Shown: positions 25,157 through 35,136, numbered from the stretch's first letter. The stretch: DNA of 64,000 bases from Nitrosopumilus sp. b3 (GCF_014078525.1 NZ_MU078693.1:1-64000); one strand, 5' to 3'. The notes: a model not told the origin generated them from the letters alone. Program-made: numbers and translations.

Positions 25157-28100
25157 TTACTGTACAGTTATTGTTGTACTAACTGGTGGTGATAATGCCG
25201 TAGGATTATCAACTGATTCCCATACAAATGCGGTTGCTGTGTAGCTACCACTTTCGGTTGGAATCCATGATAATGCTGGGCTGAATGATTGACCGCTAGA
25301 TAGTGAACCTGTAATCCATGCTAGTGAGACTGTAACACCGTTACCATCTTGAATCTGTACCAAGTATGCGAATGCTTGCTCTCTATCCTGACCATTTGCT
25401 AAGTCAGCGCTGATTTGTACCTGTTGGTCAACGGAGACAGTATCTAAACTGTTACCGAATGCATCAACGGTTCTCAAGTTAGCAGCTGGTGCTCTCTCGA
25501 GAGGTGGTACTACAGTGCCGATTAGTGAAGTGGCAGTAATATCAAGTTCATCTGCAGTTGTGTACGGATCTGGTAGTGTATTGTCCTCATATTCTGCGGT
25601 GACAGTGTCACCTTCTGCGACTCTGAGTCTGTGACCTGAAGATTCGTCAGTAGTTGTGAAGAACACAGTACCTTCGTAAATTCCGGTTGCCTCATTAGTC
25701 TCAGTTACAGTAAGGTCAATACCTCCGGCATCGGAGTCAGACCACACATCGACATCGAAGTTGTCGACTGCTTCTGGATCTAAGTTCATGTCTGGATCAA
25801 TTACTCTTACAACACCTGTTCCGCTTGCTGGATAACTTGCTTCAAGCCACTGAACCTCACCAATATTCCATCTGATAAGTGCTGAACCGACTACAGTTTC
25901 ATCCTCTGAGAATTCAAAGGAGACAGTAATTCCGTCATCATCATCAGCAGACAATAGTCCATCTGTTGGACCACTACCTGAGGAAGTTGTGGTTACTACA
26001 TCATTACCTGAAGTACCTGTGGTACTGTCACCATCAGCATCATGTGTAAATCCAGTAAGGATAACCTCACCAGTAAAGATGCCTGTGTCAGTTCCAGTTT
26101 CAACAAGTTTATACTTGTCTAGATCAGCGCCTCTGGTTGCGACTTTGATTGGATCGAGATCAGTGTTACCGATTTCGTCAACTAAGTCACTATCAAAGTT
26201 GTGATCTGGTGCTACAATAGTGATATAGACTTTGTCAGTCCATGTGTAAACTTTTTGGTCAAGTTCTACAGTTGCTCCGAAGTTAGAAGTGAATATTGTC
26301 AAGTTGACATCTTCATCTTCATTGCCTACATAGTCAGCTCCTGATGGACCCCAGTCAGTATATTCGAGGACAATTTCTTCTCCTCTTTCTAACTTGTCAC
26401 CATCTAATTCTTCTGGGATTTCGATAACAATCTGGAAGATACCAGTAGAGTCACCTGTTTCTCTAAAGTTAAGTGGTTCTGGGTCAAATGTTGCTCCTTC
26501 GCCGTCAGCGTCACCCATGGTGACAGTAGCGGCATCAGAGTCCCATTCAATCAAGTCCAAGTCATAGGTCTCAGCCTGGTCATTATCCAAATCTAAGTCT
26601 GGCTCAATGAGGGTCAAGATCATGTCGGATCCAATAATGTAAACTGATTTGTCGGATTGCAGTACACCGTTTCTTAGGTCAAATGTAGCAGAGTCAGTAA
26701 CAGTATTGACATCACCTGATGCATCAGCTGGATCAGTGTATTCTACTTGGAGAATGTCTCCTTGTAAGATACAGTAATCACCTGATGTTGCGGCAATATC
26801 AAATCTGTCTGTTTCTGCTGTTGTGGTGGCACCATTAAGTGCAGTCCAGGTATCTGTTGTACTTGGACATGTTGTACTTGCTGGGCCATCAGTATATCTG
26901 ACTGTGATATCGATTTCGAAGATACCTGCGTCTGGGGCAATTTCACTTATTGGACCAAATGCTCTTGTTGATTTGTGAGCATCGCCTGTTGTTGATTGGT
27001 CAGTATCAATTGTACCGTCCAATGCATCAGGACCACCAGCATAACCGAGTGTGACTTGTGAAGCACCTCTGATAACAGAGACTTTCACTGGTCCTACTCC
27101 TGCTGTGCTGTTTTGGGCAATAGTGTCTTCACCAGATGCGGATACATCAAAGTCTGGATCGTTAACTCTAACGTGGATAGTAAGGTCACCATCAGCTAAG
27201 AATTCACCACTGTCTAAGCCTTGAGTTCCGGTTCCACCACTGGTACTAGATCTTGCTGTACCTGCAGTGTTCATTCCACTTGCATGGATTGGGAAAAGGG
27301 CTCTTCCGTTTGGTGATGTCTCAGTTGTTTGGGCTGTAAAGTCTGACTCAACACCAAATGGTACTGGGTAGACAGTTCTATCAAGACTTACTGATCCTGT
27401 GTTTGCACGAACTCCTGCGGAGTCGCCAACTTCAATGACCTCACCAGATGCATCTCTAAAGTCAACATAGTTAACTTCAATGTCGAGGCCAGTTACTGTT
27501 TCAGCAGCAGTGGCATCGGCTCTACACCATAGGTTTGGAATCTGGAAGTCACCAACAAAGACGCCTGAATCCTTGCTTGTTTCAACTAGAGTAAATCCAG
27601 TTGCACCAAGTCCGGTATCATCAGATGATGCACCAGTTAAGGTTCCAAGACATGCATTTGTTGGAGTAGTCCATCTTTGATCATCAAATGTGACATCAAG
27701 TAGTCTGCCGAGTTCATCACCGTTTGACAGTGTGATGGAGGTACCGCCAGTTGTGACGTTACCTGAACCAACTGCATCAGTGTTTTGATCACCGGCTGCT
27801 TGTACTACTGTATAGATATCAATAAGATCAGAGTCTACGTTAAGGTCTAAGTCTTCAAGTGTAATTGTAACTGTGTCAGCAGTTTTGTAGGAATTTCCAT
27901 CAAATGAAACAACACCAGAGTGACTTGGTGCTTCTTCTTGATCAGCTATTTGTGTAGATACACCATCTGCACCAAGATCAAGATAATTGACTCTTGGAGC
28001 ATCCTCATCAGTCAAATCTTCAATTACAATGAAAGTTGGATCACTGGCAATTGGAGATAGGCCTGTGTAAGTTGATGCGTCTAGTACATTGAGCTGATTA

Positions 28101-30433
28101 ATCATGATATATTCAAGTGAACCTTCAAAGGTACTTGTATTATCACCAGTTTCTTCCAATTCGGCTCTGATAATTTGGTTGGCAATTCTTGTGCCTGCTG
28201 CCAAACCATCTTTCTCGAATCCGAAAGACATGAAGTCAACAACAAATGATTCTTTTGCATCAACGGTTATTTCGTCGCTAAATGCAAGCAAGAGACCAAT
28301 TTGATCTGTTGAAGTTGTGAAACTTGTTTCAAATAATCCTCTTGCAATATCAGCTGTGGAGTTTAGATTGACTAATCCACTTTGTGGGCTGATGTCATCT
28401 GCAATCTTAAAGATACCAATTGTTCCATCTGTTAGGTTACCAGCGCCAGAGGTTCCAACAATGATTTCGGAGCCTGCGGTGACGTTTAGTAAGTAAACAT
28501 CAAGAGTACCGGTAGTAGTCATACTTCTAACATCTACATTAAGGAAGTTAAATCCATGGAAACGTGGAGATGCTGTACTATTACCGTTTTTAATTGTTGA
28601 TCTTAAGTCTGCGATTGTTGTTTCTAAATCGATCCATGTTGCGTTTACTTGGGATTGCTCATTATTTCCCTCAATATTAAAGGAAGTACTATTTTGTACA
28701 ATAGCTCTTTGTGAGAACTTTTGTACAGTAGTAGTTGCTGTAATATTGGCGAAATTTGTAGCATCAAGTGCTGATCCAGTGTTTGGCTGGTCATATGTAT
28801 TTCCAGCAGCGACTGTGTTGGTACTGAAGTTAGCAAATACAAATTGAGCTTTAGTGTCAGATCCAGTTCCTACTTCACCAAGTGTAAATGGATCACCAGT
28901 TTGTAGTGCTGGGATCAATGATACATTTGGATCATTTAGGTCTAAATCTTCATCTACTCTACTGTTTTTGTTAGCATCACTATCAACGAGGACTAGAGGA
29001 ATCTCTTCACCAGAGTTCCATTCGTCATCAACGCTTTGGATATCGATTGTTCCAAATTCAAATCCTACTAGAACTGTAACTGGAGTTTCGTTATAATCAA
29101 TAGTTGCAGAGGTGCCTCTTTTGGCAGTGCTTGTAACTTTGAGTACGGAATCATCTGATTCATCATATGTTCCGAAAACACCAGTGTTTGGTCCTTGTTC
29201 AGTTATTGTGACTGGCTGAGTGCTAATACCTAAACCTGCTGCAGTTGTAGAGGTGGCACAAGTTGCTGCTGATTGAGCACTAGTACAAGTAATGACAGAG
29301 TCATCATTGTCCTGAAGTGTCAAAACATTAGCAGTTGAGCCTTGGGTATTAACATTGACTATGAGGATACCATTATCCTCTATCATCATATTAGGTAGGG
29401 TTGGTTTAATGTTAATTATACCACCTGCTGTACCTGCACCATCTTCAACACCGTTTTCATCAAAGACTTGGTAGTTTACTGATACACCATCACTATCTGA
29501 TGCTGCAACATCTGAAGCATCATAAGTAGAGTTTGTACCAAATGTCCAAGAGTCTTCGTCAGTTGGATCTATGTTTAACCATAAATCAGTAACTGTAACG
29601 TGTACTTGAGCATCTCTAGTATAGACTGATCTATCTAGTTCTGCACTGGCAAATTGATCTACAGAATCAAAAGTAAGTGTTGTTGATTGAACACCACCAC
29701 CTTTGTTGTACTGTACAACAACGTTACCAGTTGGGTTTAATTGATAGAGTTGGATGAATGGCCACAGACCAGTTAGTTGTGCAGTAGTTTCTGTACCGGC
29801 ACCAAGACCAATTTGTCCAATAGCATCACCTGTTAGTGATGTATTTGGATCTTTTGCTTCTCTAACAACATTGTTAGTTCCGTTACCACCAAGTCCAGGA
29901 CCAGCGGCAGTACATGCGACGGTGATTGCACCGCCAGTTGCTGTACCGTTCTGACCGAAGCCAGCTGCACCTGATGCTGGGATAGCTATACCAACAGTTT
30001 CTCCAATATCGAAACCGATGTAACCATCAGTGGTATCAGAGTTGTTACAAAATGTACCAAAGTCTAATCCTTGACCTGATACACCAGTAACAGTAGAGTC
30101 TGCAATGGATGCTTGTTTTCTGTCTGCAAAGTAACCATACCAGTTACCATCAACTGCTTGAATCATTCTAAGTTTCTTGCCGTTAATAGTAACATCTGGT
30201 TCACCTTTTGCCTCATCAGTGTCGTTAATATCTGAATCAATGATCACGACCTCAATTACTTGAGGTCCTGACATGTAGTTATCAAACTGTGAGTTTTCTG
30301 CGGAAACAAATAGGTTAGCGTTGGCTGCATGAGCTGCAGGCATTACACCTGGAATAGCAAATGTCAGTCCACCGGCAACCATAATTGTCATTAATGTAAG
30401 ACTAGTTATTTTACGTCCTATTTCGTTATTCAT
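25157..30433 (-). CDS. Major S-layer protein
   Basis: The 1758-residue protein has a clear signal peptide (ITSLTLMTIMVAGGLTFAIPG...AHA-A) followed by a long series of beta-sandwich domains rich in Asp, Thr and Gly. A recurring motif is D-x-V-x-I-T-x-x-D-x-D-x-N-x-D (for example VYITIVAPDHNFDSD). It ends in an Ig-like domain and has no C-terminal membrane helix. Size, domain style and position beside the complex III genes match the S-layer protein of Nitrosopumilus, which forms the only cell wall. The repeated acidic loops probably bind Ca2+ or attract cations. G+C content and codon choice are visibly different from neighbours, as expected for a very highly expressed gene. Confidence 0.93.
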   Translation of the reverse strand: MNNEIGRKITSLTLMTIMVAGGLTFAIPGVMPAAHAANANLFVSAENSQFDNYMSGPQVIEVVIIDSDINDTDEAKGEPDVTINGKKLRMIQAVDGNWYGYFADRKQASIADSTVTGVSGQGLDFGTFCNNSDTTDGYIGFDIGETVGIAIPASGAAGFGQNGTATGGAITVACTAAGPGLGGNGTNNVVREAKDPNTSLTGDAIGQIGLGAGTETTAQLTGLWPFIQLYQLNPTGNVVVQYNKGGGVQSTTLTFDSVDQFASAELDRSVYTRDAQVHVTVTDLWLNIDPTDEDSWTFGTNSTYDASDVAASDSDGVSVNYQVFDENGVEDGAGTAGGIINIKPTLPNMMIEDNGILIVNVNTQGSTANVLTLQDNDDSVITCTSAQSAATCATSTTAAGLGISTQPVTITEQGPNTGVFGTYDESDDSVLKVTSTAKRGTSATIDYNETPVTVLVGFEFGTIDIQSVDDEWNSGEEIPLVLVDSDANKNSRVDEDLDLNDPNVSLIPALQTGDPFTLGEVGTGSDTKAQFVFANFSTNTVAAGNTYDQPNTGSALDATNFANITATTTVQKFSQRAIVQNSTSFNIEGNNEQSQVNATWIDLETTIADLRSTIKNGNSTASPRFHGFNFLNVDVRSMTTTGTLDVYLLNVTAGSEIIVGTSGAGNLTDGTIGIFKIADDISPQSGLVNLNSTADIARGLFETSFTTSTDQIGLLLAFSDEITVDAKESFVVDFMSFGFEKDGLAAGTRIANQIIRAELEETGDNTSTFEGSLEYIMINQLNVLDASTYTGLSPIASDPTFIVIEDLTDEDAPRVNYLDLGADGVSTQIADQEEAPSHSGVVSFDGNSYKTADTVTITLEDLDLNVDSDLIDIYTVVQAAGDQNTDAVGSGNVTTGGTSITLSNGDELGRLLDVTFDDQRWTTPTNACLGTLTGASSDDTGLGATGFTLVETSKDSGVFVGDFQIPNLWCRADATAAETVTGLDIEVNYVDFRDASGEVIEVGDSAGVRANTGSVSLDRTVYPVPFGVESDFTAQTTETSPNGRALFPIHASGMNTAGTARSSTSGGTGTQGLDSGEFLADGDLTIHVRVNDPDFDVSASGEDTIAQNSTAGVGPVKVSVIRGASQVTLGYAGGPDALDGTIDTDQSTTGDAHKSTRAFGPISEIAPDAGIFEIDITVRYTDGPASTTCPSTTDTWTALNGATTTAETDRFDIAATSGDYCILQGDILQVEYTDPADASGDVNTVTDSATFDLRNGVLQSDKSVYIIGSDMILTLIEPDLDLDNDQAETYDLDLIEWDSDAATVTMGDADGEGATFDPEPLNFRETGDSTGIFQIVIEIPEELDGDKLERGEEIVLEYTDWGPSGADYVGNEDEDVNLTIFTSNFGATVELDQKVYTWTDKVYITIVAPDHNFDSDLVDEIGNTDLDPIKVATRGADLDKYKLVETGTDTGIFTGEVILTGFTHDADGDSTTGTSGNDVVTTTSSGSGPTDGLLSADDDDGITVSFEFSEDETVVGSALIRWNIGEVQWLEASYPASGTGVVRVIDPDMNLDPEAVDNFDVDVWSDSDAGGIDLTVTETNEATGIYEGTVFFTTTDESSGHRLRVAEGDTVTAEYEDNTLPDPYTTADELDITATSLIGTVVPPLERAPAANLRTVDAFGNSLDTVSVDQQVQISADLANGQDREQAFAYLVQIQDGNGVTVSLAWITGSLSSGQSFSPALSWIPTESGSYTATAFVWESVDNPTALSPPVSTTITVQ

Positions 30434-30460
30434 GTTATTAGCATTTTTCTTTAAAGTTTG

Positions 30461-30470
30461 TATTTAAGCC
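30461..30470 (-). promoter_or_regulatory. Promoter of the S-layer gene
   Basis: Minus-strand GGCTTAAATA is centred about 32 nt before the ATG at 30433. It implies a very short or absent 5' leader. Confidence 0.5.
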
Positions 30471-30473
30471 TAA

Positions 30474-30488
30474 TGGACAATTTGTCCA
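30474..30488. promoter_or_regulatory. Perfect palindrome upstream of the S-layer TATA box
   Basis: TGGACAA-T-TTGTCCA is a perfect 7-bp inverted repeat with a 1-nt centre. It lies directly upstream of the BRE/TATA region, so it is well placed as an activator or repressor site. The rest of the 215-bp gap up to 30648 is very A+T-rich with no other feature I can support. Confidence 0.5.
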
Positions 30489-30648
30489 CAATATAGGCAA
30501 ATATTGAGATAATTTCATATATTTTTTAATTATTTTATAATTCTCATAATATTTTACTAATTTAATTCTAAATATCATTAAATTATATTAATGATCTGTA
30601 TATTTTGCATTTATTTTAATTGATTTATGTAAATATTACAGGCTATTT

Positions 30649-31980
30649 TTAAGCCTTGATCTCTTTGCCTAGGAGACTTTTGTATAATGCAATAGCATCA
30701 GATTCATCTTTAGGTCCAACTACAACAGCTGAGCCTTTCTTCATAAAACTTACTGATAACTCATTAGTTCTTAGAGACAAACCAAGTCCCCCTTGATTAT
30801 CTATAATGAATCCTTTTTCTTTTGCAATGTTAGTTACAGCATTTACATCAAGATCAAATGTGTCAGTAGGAGTAATAGAGTAAGTTCTTTTTCCTCTGTT
30901 TCTTCCACATAATTCTTCCAAGATCAATTCCTCTTTTGGAACAACTTCAAGTTTTCCTGTTCCACAAATTGGACACTCATCAGCCCTAAATGTTTTAACA
31001 GAATTAAAATCTAGATTTTCCAAATCAATGTGTAAAATTTTTTCAGAAAGGGATGGTTTTTTTCCAATAATAATTTTTACAGCTTCTGCAACTTCAATTC
31101 CACCAACTATTGAAAGAATTGATGGATGTACACCTTCAATACTACATGTTGGCATTGTATCCTCATTAAGATCAGGGAACATGCAATAGTAACATGCAGA
31201 TACTTTTGGAATTACAGTAAAAGCTTGTCCTGAAACCCCAACTGCAGCTCCTGTAACAAACGGAATTCCAAACTTCACACAAGCCTTATTCAATGCATAT
31301 CGTGCATTAACACTATCAAGTGCATCAATTACAACATCGCACCCTTCAACAACTTCAAGTGCAGTATAATCATTAACAGAAACTGCAAGTGCTTCTATAT
31401 TGCATTCAGGATTTAATTTTTGTAATTTTTTTGCAGCTATTTCTACTTTAACTTGACCTACATCACCCTCATCAAACATTGTTTGTCTATGCAAGTTTGA
31501 TAATTCTATTACATCTCTATCAACAATTCTCAAAGTTCCAACTCCCATCGCAGCTAGTCTTGATGTAATGGGATTTCCCAAACCACCGGTTCCAACAACA
31601 CAAACTTGAGCATTTTTTAATTTTAGTTGGCCATTATAACCAATTTCCTCCAACATTACTTGACGTGAAAATTTATCAAGTTCTTTTGCAGATAGTTCTT
31701 CAGAGCCTCCAGCAACTGCAGGTAAAATGTAAACCTCATCACCATCTTTTAGATCTGTTTTCATGCCATCAGAGAATTTTGCATTCTTTCCGTTGATATA
31801 GATATTAATCAATGAGCGGGGTGTTCCATCACTTTCCAATACACGCCTCTTAAAATCATCACCCATCAACTCAGAAATTTTGGTAAATGCATCAGTAAGT
31901 GAATCAGCTGAAATTTCAGTCTTTTTCTCGCCTCCACTTTGATTCAACACAGAAGGTATTGTGAATATGATGTTTGCCAC
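30649..31980 (-). CDS. Ubiquitin-like (MoaD/SAMP) domain fused to ThiF/MoeB E1-like enzyme
   Basis: Residues 1-92 of this 443-residue protein form a beta-grasp MoaD/SAMP-like domain ending in AVAGG (Gly91-Gly92). Residues ~100-345 are an E1-like adenylyltransferase with GTGGLGNP (ATP loop), DVIELSNLHRQ, the catalytic-Cys region TMPTCSIEGVHP, and two zinc CxxC pairs (CYYC, CPIC). A further ~95-residue C-terminal domain follows. The family activates the C-terminal glycine of small sulfur carriers for molybdopterin, thiamine or tRNA thiolation, and in archaea for SAMP conjugation. The internal GG implies that the modifier would need proteolytic release. The gene overlaps thrC by 1 nt. Confidence 0.9.
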   Translation of the reverse strand: MANIIFTIPSVLNQSGGEKKTEISADSLTDAFTKISELMGDDFKRRVLESDGTPRSLINIYINGKNAKFSDGMKTDLKDGDEVYILPAVAGGSEELSAKELDKFSRQVMLEEIGYNGQLKLKNAQVCVVGTGGLGNPITSRLAAMGVGTLRIVDRDVIELSNLHRQTMFDEGDVGQVKVEIAAKKLQKLNPECNIEALAVSVNDYTALEVVEGCDVVIDALDSVNARYALNKACVKFGIPFVTGAAVGVSGQAFTVIPKVSACYYCMFPDLNEDTMPTCSIEGVHPSILSIVGGIEVAEAVKIIIGKKPSLSEKILHIDLENLDFNSVKTFRADECPICGTGKLEVVPKEELILEELCGRNRGKRTYSITPTDTFDLDVNAVTNIAKEKGFIIDNQGGLGLSLRTNELSVSFMKKGSAVVVGPKDESDAIALYKSLLGKEIKA

Positions 31981-33194
31981 TAGTTTACTACCGCCGAGAT
32001 TTCAGATATGTCTGCTTTCATTACTTCAGGTTTCTTCAAAACCTCCATGATTGATTCTGTTGCTTTCAGACCATTACCAGTTACATAGCATACTACTTTA
32101 TCATTTGCATCAATTTTTCCTTGCTCTACCATTTTTTGAAGAACCGATATTGAGACCCCACCTGCAGGTTCAGTGAATATTCCTTCAGTTTGTGCAAGCA
32201 GTAAAATTGCATCAAGGATTTCTTTATTGTTGCATTCTTCAGCAAAACCATTGTATTGGGCTAATCGTTTTAGAACATACCTGCCATCACCAGGATCGCC
32301 TATTGCTAAACTTTTTGCTACAGTATCTGGATTCTCTACTGGGATTACTTCTTTAGATTTATTCTTAAATGCATCAACTATGGGTGCACATCCATGTGGT
32401 TGTGCTGCAATCATATGCATGTTGGAAACATCATCAAGTAATGAAACGGTTTGTAATTCTTCAAAGCCTTTACAAATAGCATTAAGCATTGCACCACTTC
32501 CAACTGGAATCACCAGTTGATCAGGTAGTTGCCAATCAAGTTGTTCGGCAACTTCGAATGCAAATGTTTTTGATCCCTCTACATAATGGGATCGCATGTT
32601 AATGTTTACTATACCAATTCCTTTGCTATCACCAATTTGTGCAGCAATTCTGTTTGCATCATCATATGTACCATCAACTGCGATATAGTTTGCACCATAG
32701 GACAATGCTTGTGCAATTTTTGCCATTTCTATATTACTTGGAGCAAATACATGACAGGGTAATCCAGCCTTTGCTGCATGGGCAGCAGTAGCTGAGGCCA
32801 AATTACCAGTAGATGCACATCCAACAGCAGACAATACAAACTCTCGGGCTTTTGATACTGCAACACCTGCAGGCCTATCCTTGAATGAAAATGTAGGATT
32901 GACAGAGTCATTTTTGATGTAGAGGTTGTTTAATCCTAATTTTTTTCCAAGATTATCAGCTTTGATTAGAGGGGTCATTCCAGCTCCAATACTGACAATG
33001 TTGGATTTTTTCTCTATAGGTAGTAATTCAAAATACCTCCAATAGGTATGTTCACGATTTGCAAATGTATTTTTGGTGATTGTAGGAAAGTCATATTTTA
33101 CATCAAGTGGTCCAAAGCACTCATCACAAATATACTTGAATGCATTTTCATACTCCTTTTTGCATTCCCTGCATTGTAATGAAGTTCTAGTCAA
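31980..33194 (-). CDS. thrC: Threonine synthase
   Basis: The 404-residue fold-type II PLP enzyme has an N-terminal zinc-ribbon-like segment (C8, C11, C23, C26), the PLP lysine in PTFSFKDRPAG, the phosphate loop PVGSGAMLNA and GIFTEPAGGVSISV near the C-terminus. It converts O-phosphohomoserine to threonine. The start of the downstream E1-fusion gene overlaps its stop by 1 nt, so they are co-transcribed; the sulfur-carrier link to threonine synthesis is unclear. A related cysteine synthase-like function is possible for some archaeal homologues, but the overall match is to ThrC. Confidence 0.92.
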   Translation of the reverse strand: MTRTSLQCRECKKEYENAFKYICDECFGPLDVKYDFPTITKNTFANREHTYWRYFELLPIEKKSNIVSIGAGMTPLIKADNLGKKLGLNNLYIKNDSVNPTFSFKDRPAGVAVSKAREFVLSAVGCASTGNLASATAAHAAKAGLPCHVFAPSNIEMAKIAQALSYGANYIAVDGTYDDANRIAAQIGDSKGIGIVNINMRSHYVEGSKTFAFEVAEQLDWQLPDQLVIPVGSGAMLNAICKGFEELQTVSLLDDVSNMHMIAAQPHGCAPIVDAFKNKSKEVIPVENPDTVAKSLAIGDPGDGRYVLKRLAQYNGFAEECNNKEILDAILLLAQTEGIFTEPAGGVSISVLQKMVEQGKIDANDKVVCYVTGNGLKATESIMEVLKKPEVMKADISEISAVVN

Positions 33195-33289
33195 GACTAA
33201 TTCTTTCCATCAAAGTATAGATAAAAAATCCTAATATCAAGTTAAGTAGTACTTAATTTTCCATAATAAAAAGTATAATGAAAAAAACC

Positions 33290-33354
33290 AATAATCAATA
33301 TGAAAAATACAAAAAATAATAAAATTTTGAAAAAAAATAATCAATATGAAAAAT
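33290..33354. repeat. Two 19-bp direct repeats in an A+T-rich intergenic region
   Basis: The 19-bp sequence starting AATAATCAAT occurs at 33290-33308 and again, identically, at 33336-33354 (46-bp period). It lies in the 217-bp gap between the start of thrC and the start of the next gene. It could be a tandem duplication or paired protein-binding sites. Confidence 0.6.
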
Positions 33355-33411
33355 TTTTGAGAATTTCTATTATGAGTAAGGTTTTTACTGATTTTTGAGA
33401 TACTGCTTGGT

Positions 33412-33987
33412 GTGAAATATAGCAAGATCATAATCCCCGTTGGAATAATAATAATTTTCAGTATAGTAATTTTTGCTACAACTAATCAAGAATCAAAAAC
33501 CATGGAAGTAGAAGATATCCTAGATAAAGAAGTAAGACAGAATGAAGATAGCAATCCAGAGATAGAATCAAAACTAGATGAAATAGAAAAAATTAATTTA
33601 GAAAATGAATATACTCCAAAAGAAAGGGAATGGATTACTTCAGGTCCATTTCAGATTGATCGAAGTGAGTATGTTCTAGGTGAGAAAATTTTTCTGAGAA
33701 TGGGAGGTCTTGGGTTTGATGAAAAAGGACAAATTGTTTTTCTAAGACCAATGAATAGTACGCATTATTCAGTTTATTTTACAATTCCATTTGATGGCTC
33801 TGAGAAATCTGCATTCAATTACTATTTGGAGCCTCAACTATCAAAAAGAAATGGTTACTGTTCAGTTGATGCTTTTATTGGTGATTGGAGAGTTGTTTTT
33901 AGAGGAACTGATTATCCAAATTTAGAATTTAAAATAAACGAAAAGATTTTGCCAGGTGAAGAAGAAGATTATCAACCAGTTTGCTAA
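33412..33987 (+). CDS. Membrane-anchored extracytoplasmic protein, unknown
   Basis: The 191-residue protein (GTG start) begins with one hydrophobic helix (IIIPVGIIIIFSIVIFATT, residues 6-24), then an acidic helical linker (~30-65) and a beta-rich domain (~70-180) with two cysteines (GYCSVDAF and the terminal VC). The helix is probably an N-terminal anchor with the domain outside. I recognise no family. It converges on hisI with a 4-nt overlap. Confidence 0.7.
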   Translation: MKYSKIIIPVGIIIIFSIVIFATTNQESKTMEVEDILDKEVRQNEDSNPEIESKLDEIEKINLENEYTPKEREWITSGPFQIDRSEYVLGEKIFLRMGGLGFDEKGQIVFLRPMNSTHYSVYFTIPFDGSEKSAFNYYLEPQLSKRNGYCSVDAFIGDWRVVFRGTDYPNLEFKINEKILPGEEEDYQPVC

Positions 33988-34310
33988 TTGAGTGTATTAT
34001 GAAAACAAACTCTTTCACCCAAGTGACATGCAGGTCCTGATGGTTCAACAAGATAAATTATTGCATCTGAATCACAGTCAACTAAAATTTCTCTAATCTT
34101 TTGAGTATTTCCAGATTCTTCACCTTTCATCCAAAGTTTATTTCTAGAACGGCTCCAAAACCATGAGTTCCCAGTTTTTTTTGCTAATTCCAGAGATTCT
34201 TTGTTGGTATAAGCTAGAGTCAAAACATCTTTTGTGTTTGCATCCTGAACAATTACTGGAACAAGGCCTCCACTTTTTTCAAAATCTATATCATCAATGG
34301 ATTTTTTCAT
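33984..34310 (-). CDS. hisI: Phosphoribosyl-AMP cyclohydrolase
   Basis: The 108-residue protein has VLTLAYTNKESLELA, the SRSRNKLWMKGEESGN segment, the metal-binding DCDSDA and the C-terminal cysteine-containing PACHLGERVCFH. It opens the purine ring of PR-AMP (third step of histidine synthesis), using zinc and magnesium. It is the last gene of the his operon, 22 nt after hisF. Only the cyclohydrolase domain is present; the HisE pyrophosphohydrolase that often accompanies it is neither fused nor in this cluster. Confidence 0.95.
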   Translation of the reverse strand: MKKSIDDIDFEKSGGLVPVIVQDANTKDVLTLAYTNKESLELAKKTGNSWFWSRSRNKLWMKGEESGNTQKIREILVDCDSDAIIYLVEPSGPACHLGERVCFHNTLN

Positions 34311-34332
34311 GTAGTTAATTTTGAAATAGGTT

Positions 34333-35136
34333 TTATAACCTTACAGGAATTTCTTTTTCTTTTAGGTAAATTTTTACTCCTTCCACACCATGAGTTTGAT
34401 AGTGAAAAATTGAAGCTGCCAAAACTGCATCCACATTTGTTTTTTGAAATACATCAACCATATCATTTGGTTTTCCACATCCACCTGATGCAACTACAGG
34501 AATAGAAACAGAGTCGACAATTGATTTTGTAAGTAATATATCATAACCATCTTTAGTACCATCTCTATCAATACTTGTAAGTAAAATTTCTCCAGCACCT
34601 AATTGATCTGCCTTTTTTGCCCATTGTATTGCATCGATTCCAGTTCCTTTCTTTCCACCAAAAATGAAAACCTCAAACCAGAATTTTCTATCATCGTCGG
34701 AAAAAATAGTCACATTTTCTTTTACATAATAGTTTCTTTTTGCATCAATTGCAACTACAATGCATTGACGACCAAACAATTCCATTAGTTCAGTAATAAT
34801 TTGTGGATTGTTTATTGCTCCTGTATTAATCCCAACTTTGTCAGCACCATTAAGTAAAATATTTCTGGCATCTTCTAATGATTTAACGCCACCCCCAACA
34901 GTAAATGGAATATCAATTACTGATGCAACACTTCTAACTAAATCTTTGATTGTTTCTCTTTGCTCATCTGATGCAGTAATATCTAAAAATACTAACTCAT
35001 CAGCACCCTCATCACTATATTTTTTAGCCAATTCGACTGGATCACCGGCATCCTTTATTGATTCAAAATTTAGTCCTTTTACTACTCTGCCATTTTTAAC
35101 ATCAAGACATGGAATAATTCGTTTTGTTAAGGTCAT
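34333..35136 (-). CDS. hisF: Imidazole glycerol phosphate synthase, cyclase subunit
   Basis: This 267-residue (beta/alpha)8 barrel has both catalytic aspartates in [12 protein letters not shown] (residue ~11) and [13 protein letters not shown] (~residue 140), and VASGGCG in a phosphate loop. It uses ammonia from HisH to form imidazole glycerol phosphate and AICAR. It overlaps hisA by 4 nt. Confidence 0.96.
   Translation of the reverse strand: MTLTKRIIPCLDVKNGRVVKGLNFESIKDAGDPVELAKKYSDEGADELVFLDITASDEQRETIKDLVRSVASVIDIPFTVGGGVKSLEDARNILLNGADKVGINTGAINNPQIITELMELFGRQCIVVAIDAKRNYYVKENVTIFSDDDRKFWFEVFIFGGKKGTGIDAIQWAKKADQLGAGEILLTSIDRDGTKDGYDILLTKSIVDSVSIPVVASGGCGKPNDMVDVFQKTNVDAVLAASIFHYQTHGVEGVKIYLKEKEIPVRL

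Noticed and set aside
25989..29954. Several 60-80 codon ORFs antisense to the S-layer gene
   Set aside because: They arise from the biased, more G+C-rich codon use of the S-layer gene and show no domain, start signal or operon context.
33237..33431. Minus-strand ORF of 64 codons in the thrC upstream gap
   Set aside because: It consists of Phe/Ile/Leu from A+T-rich DNA, covers the 19-bp direct repeats and overlaps the start of the next gene.
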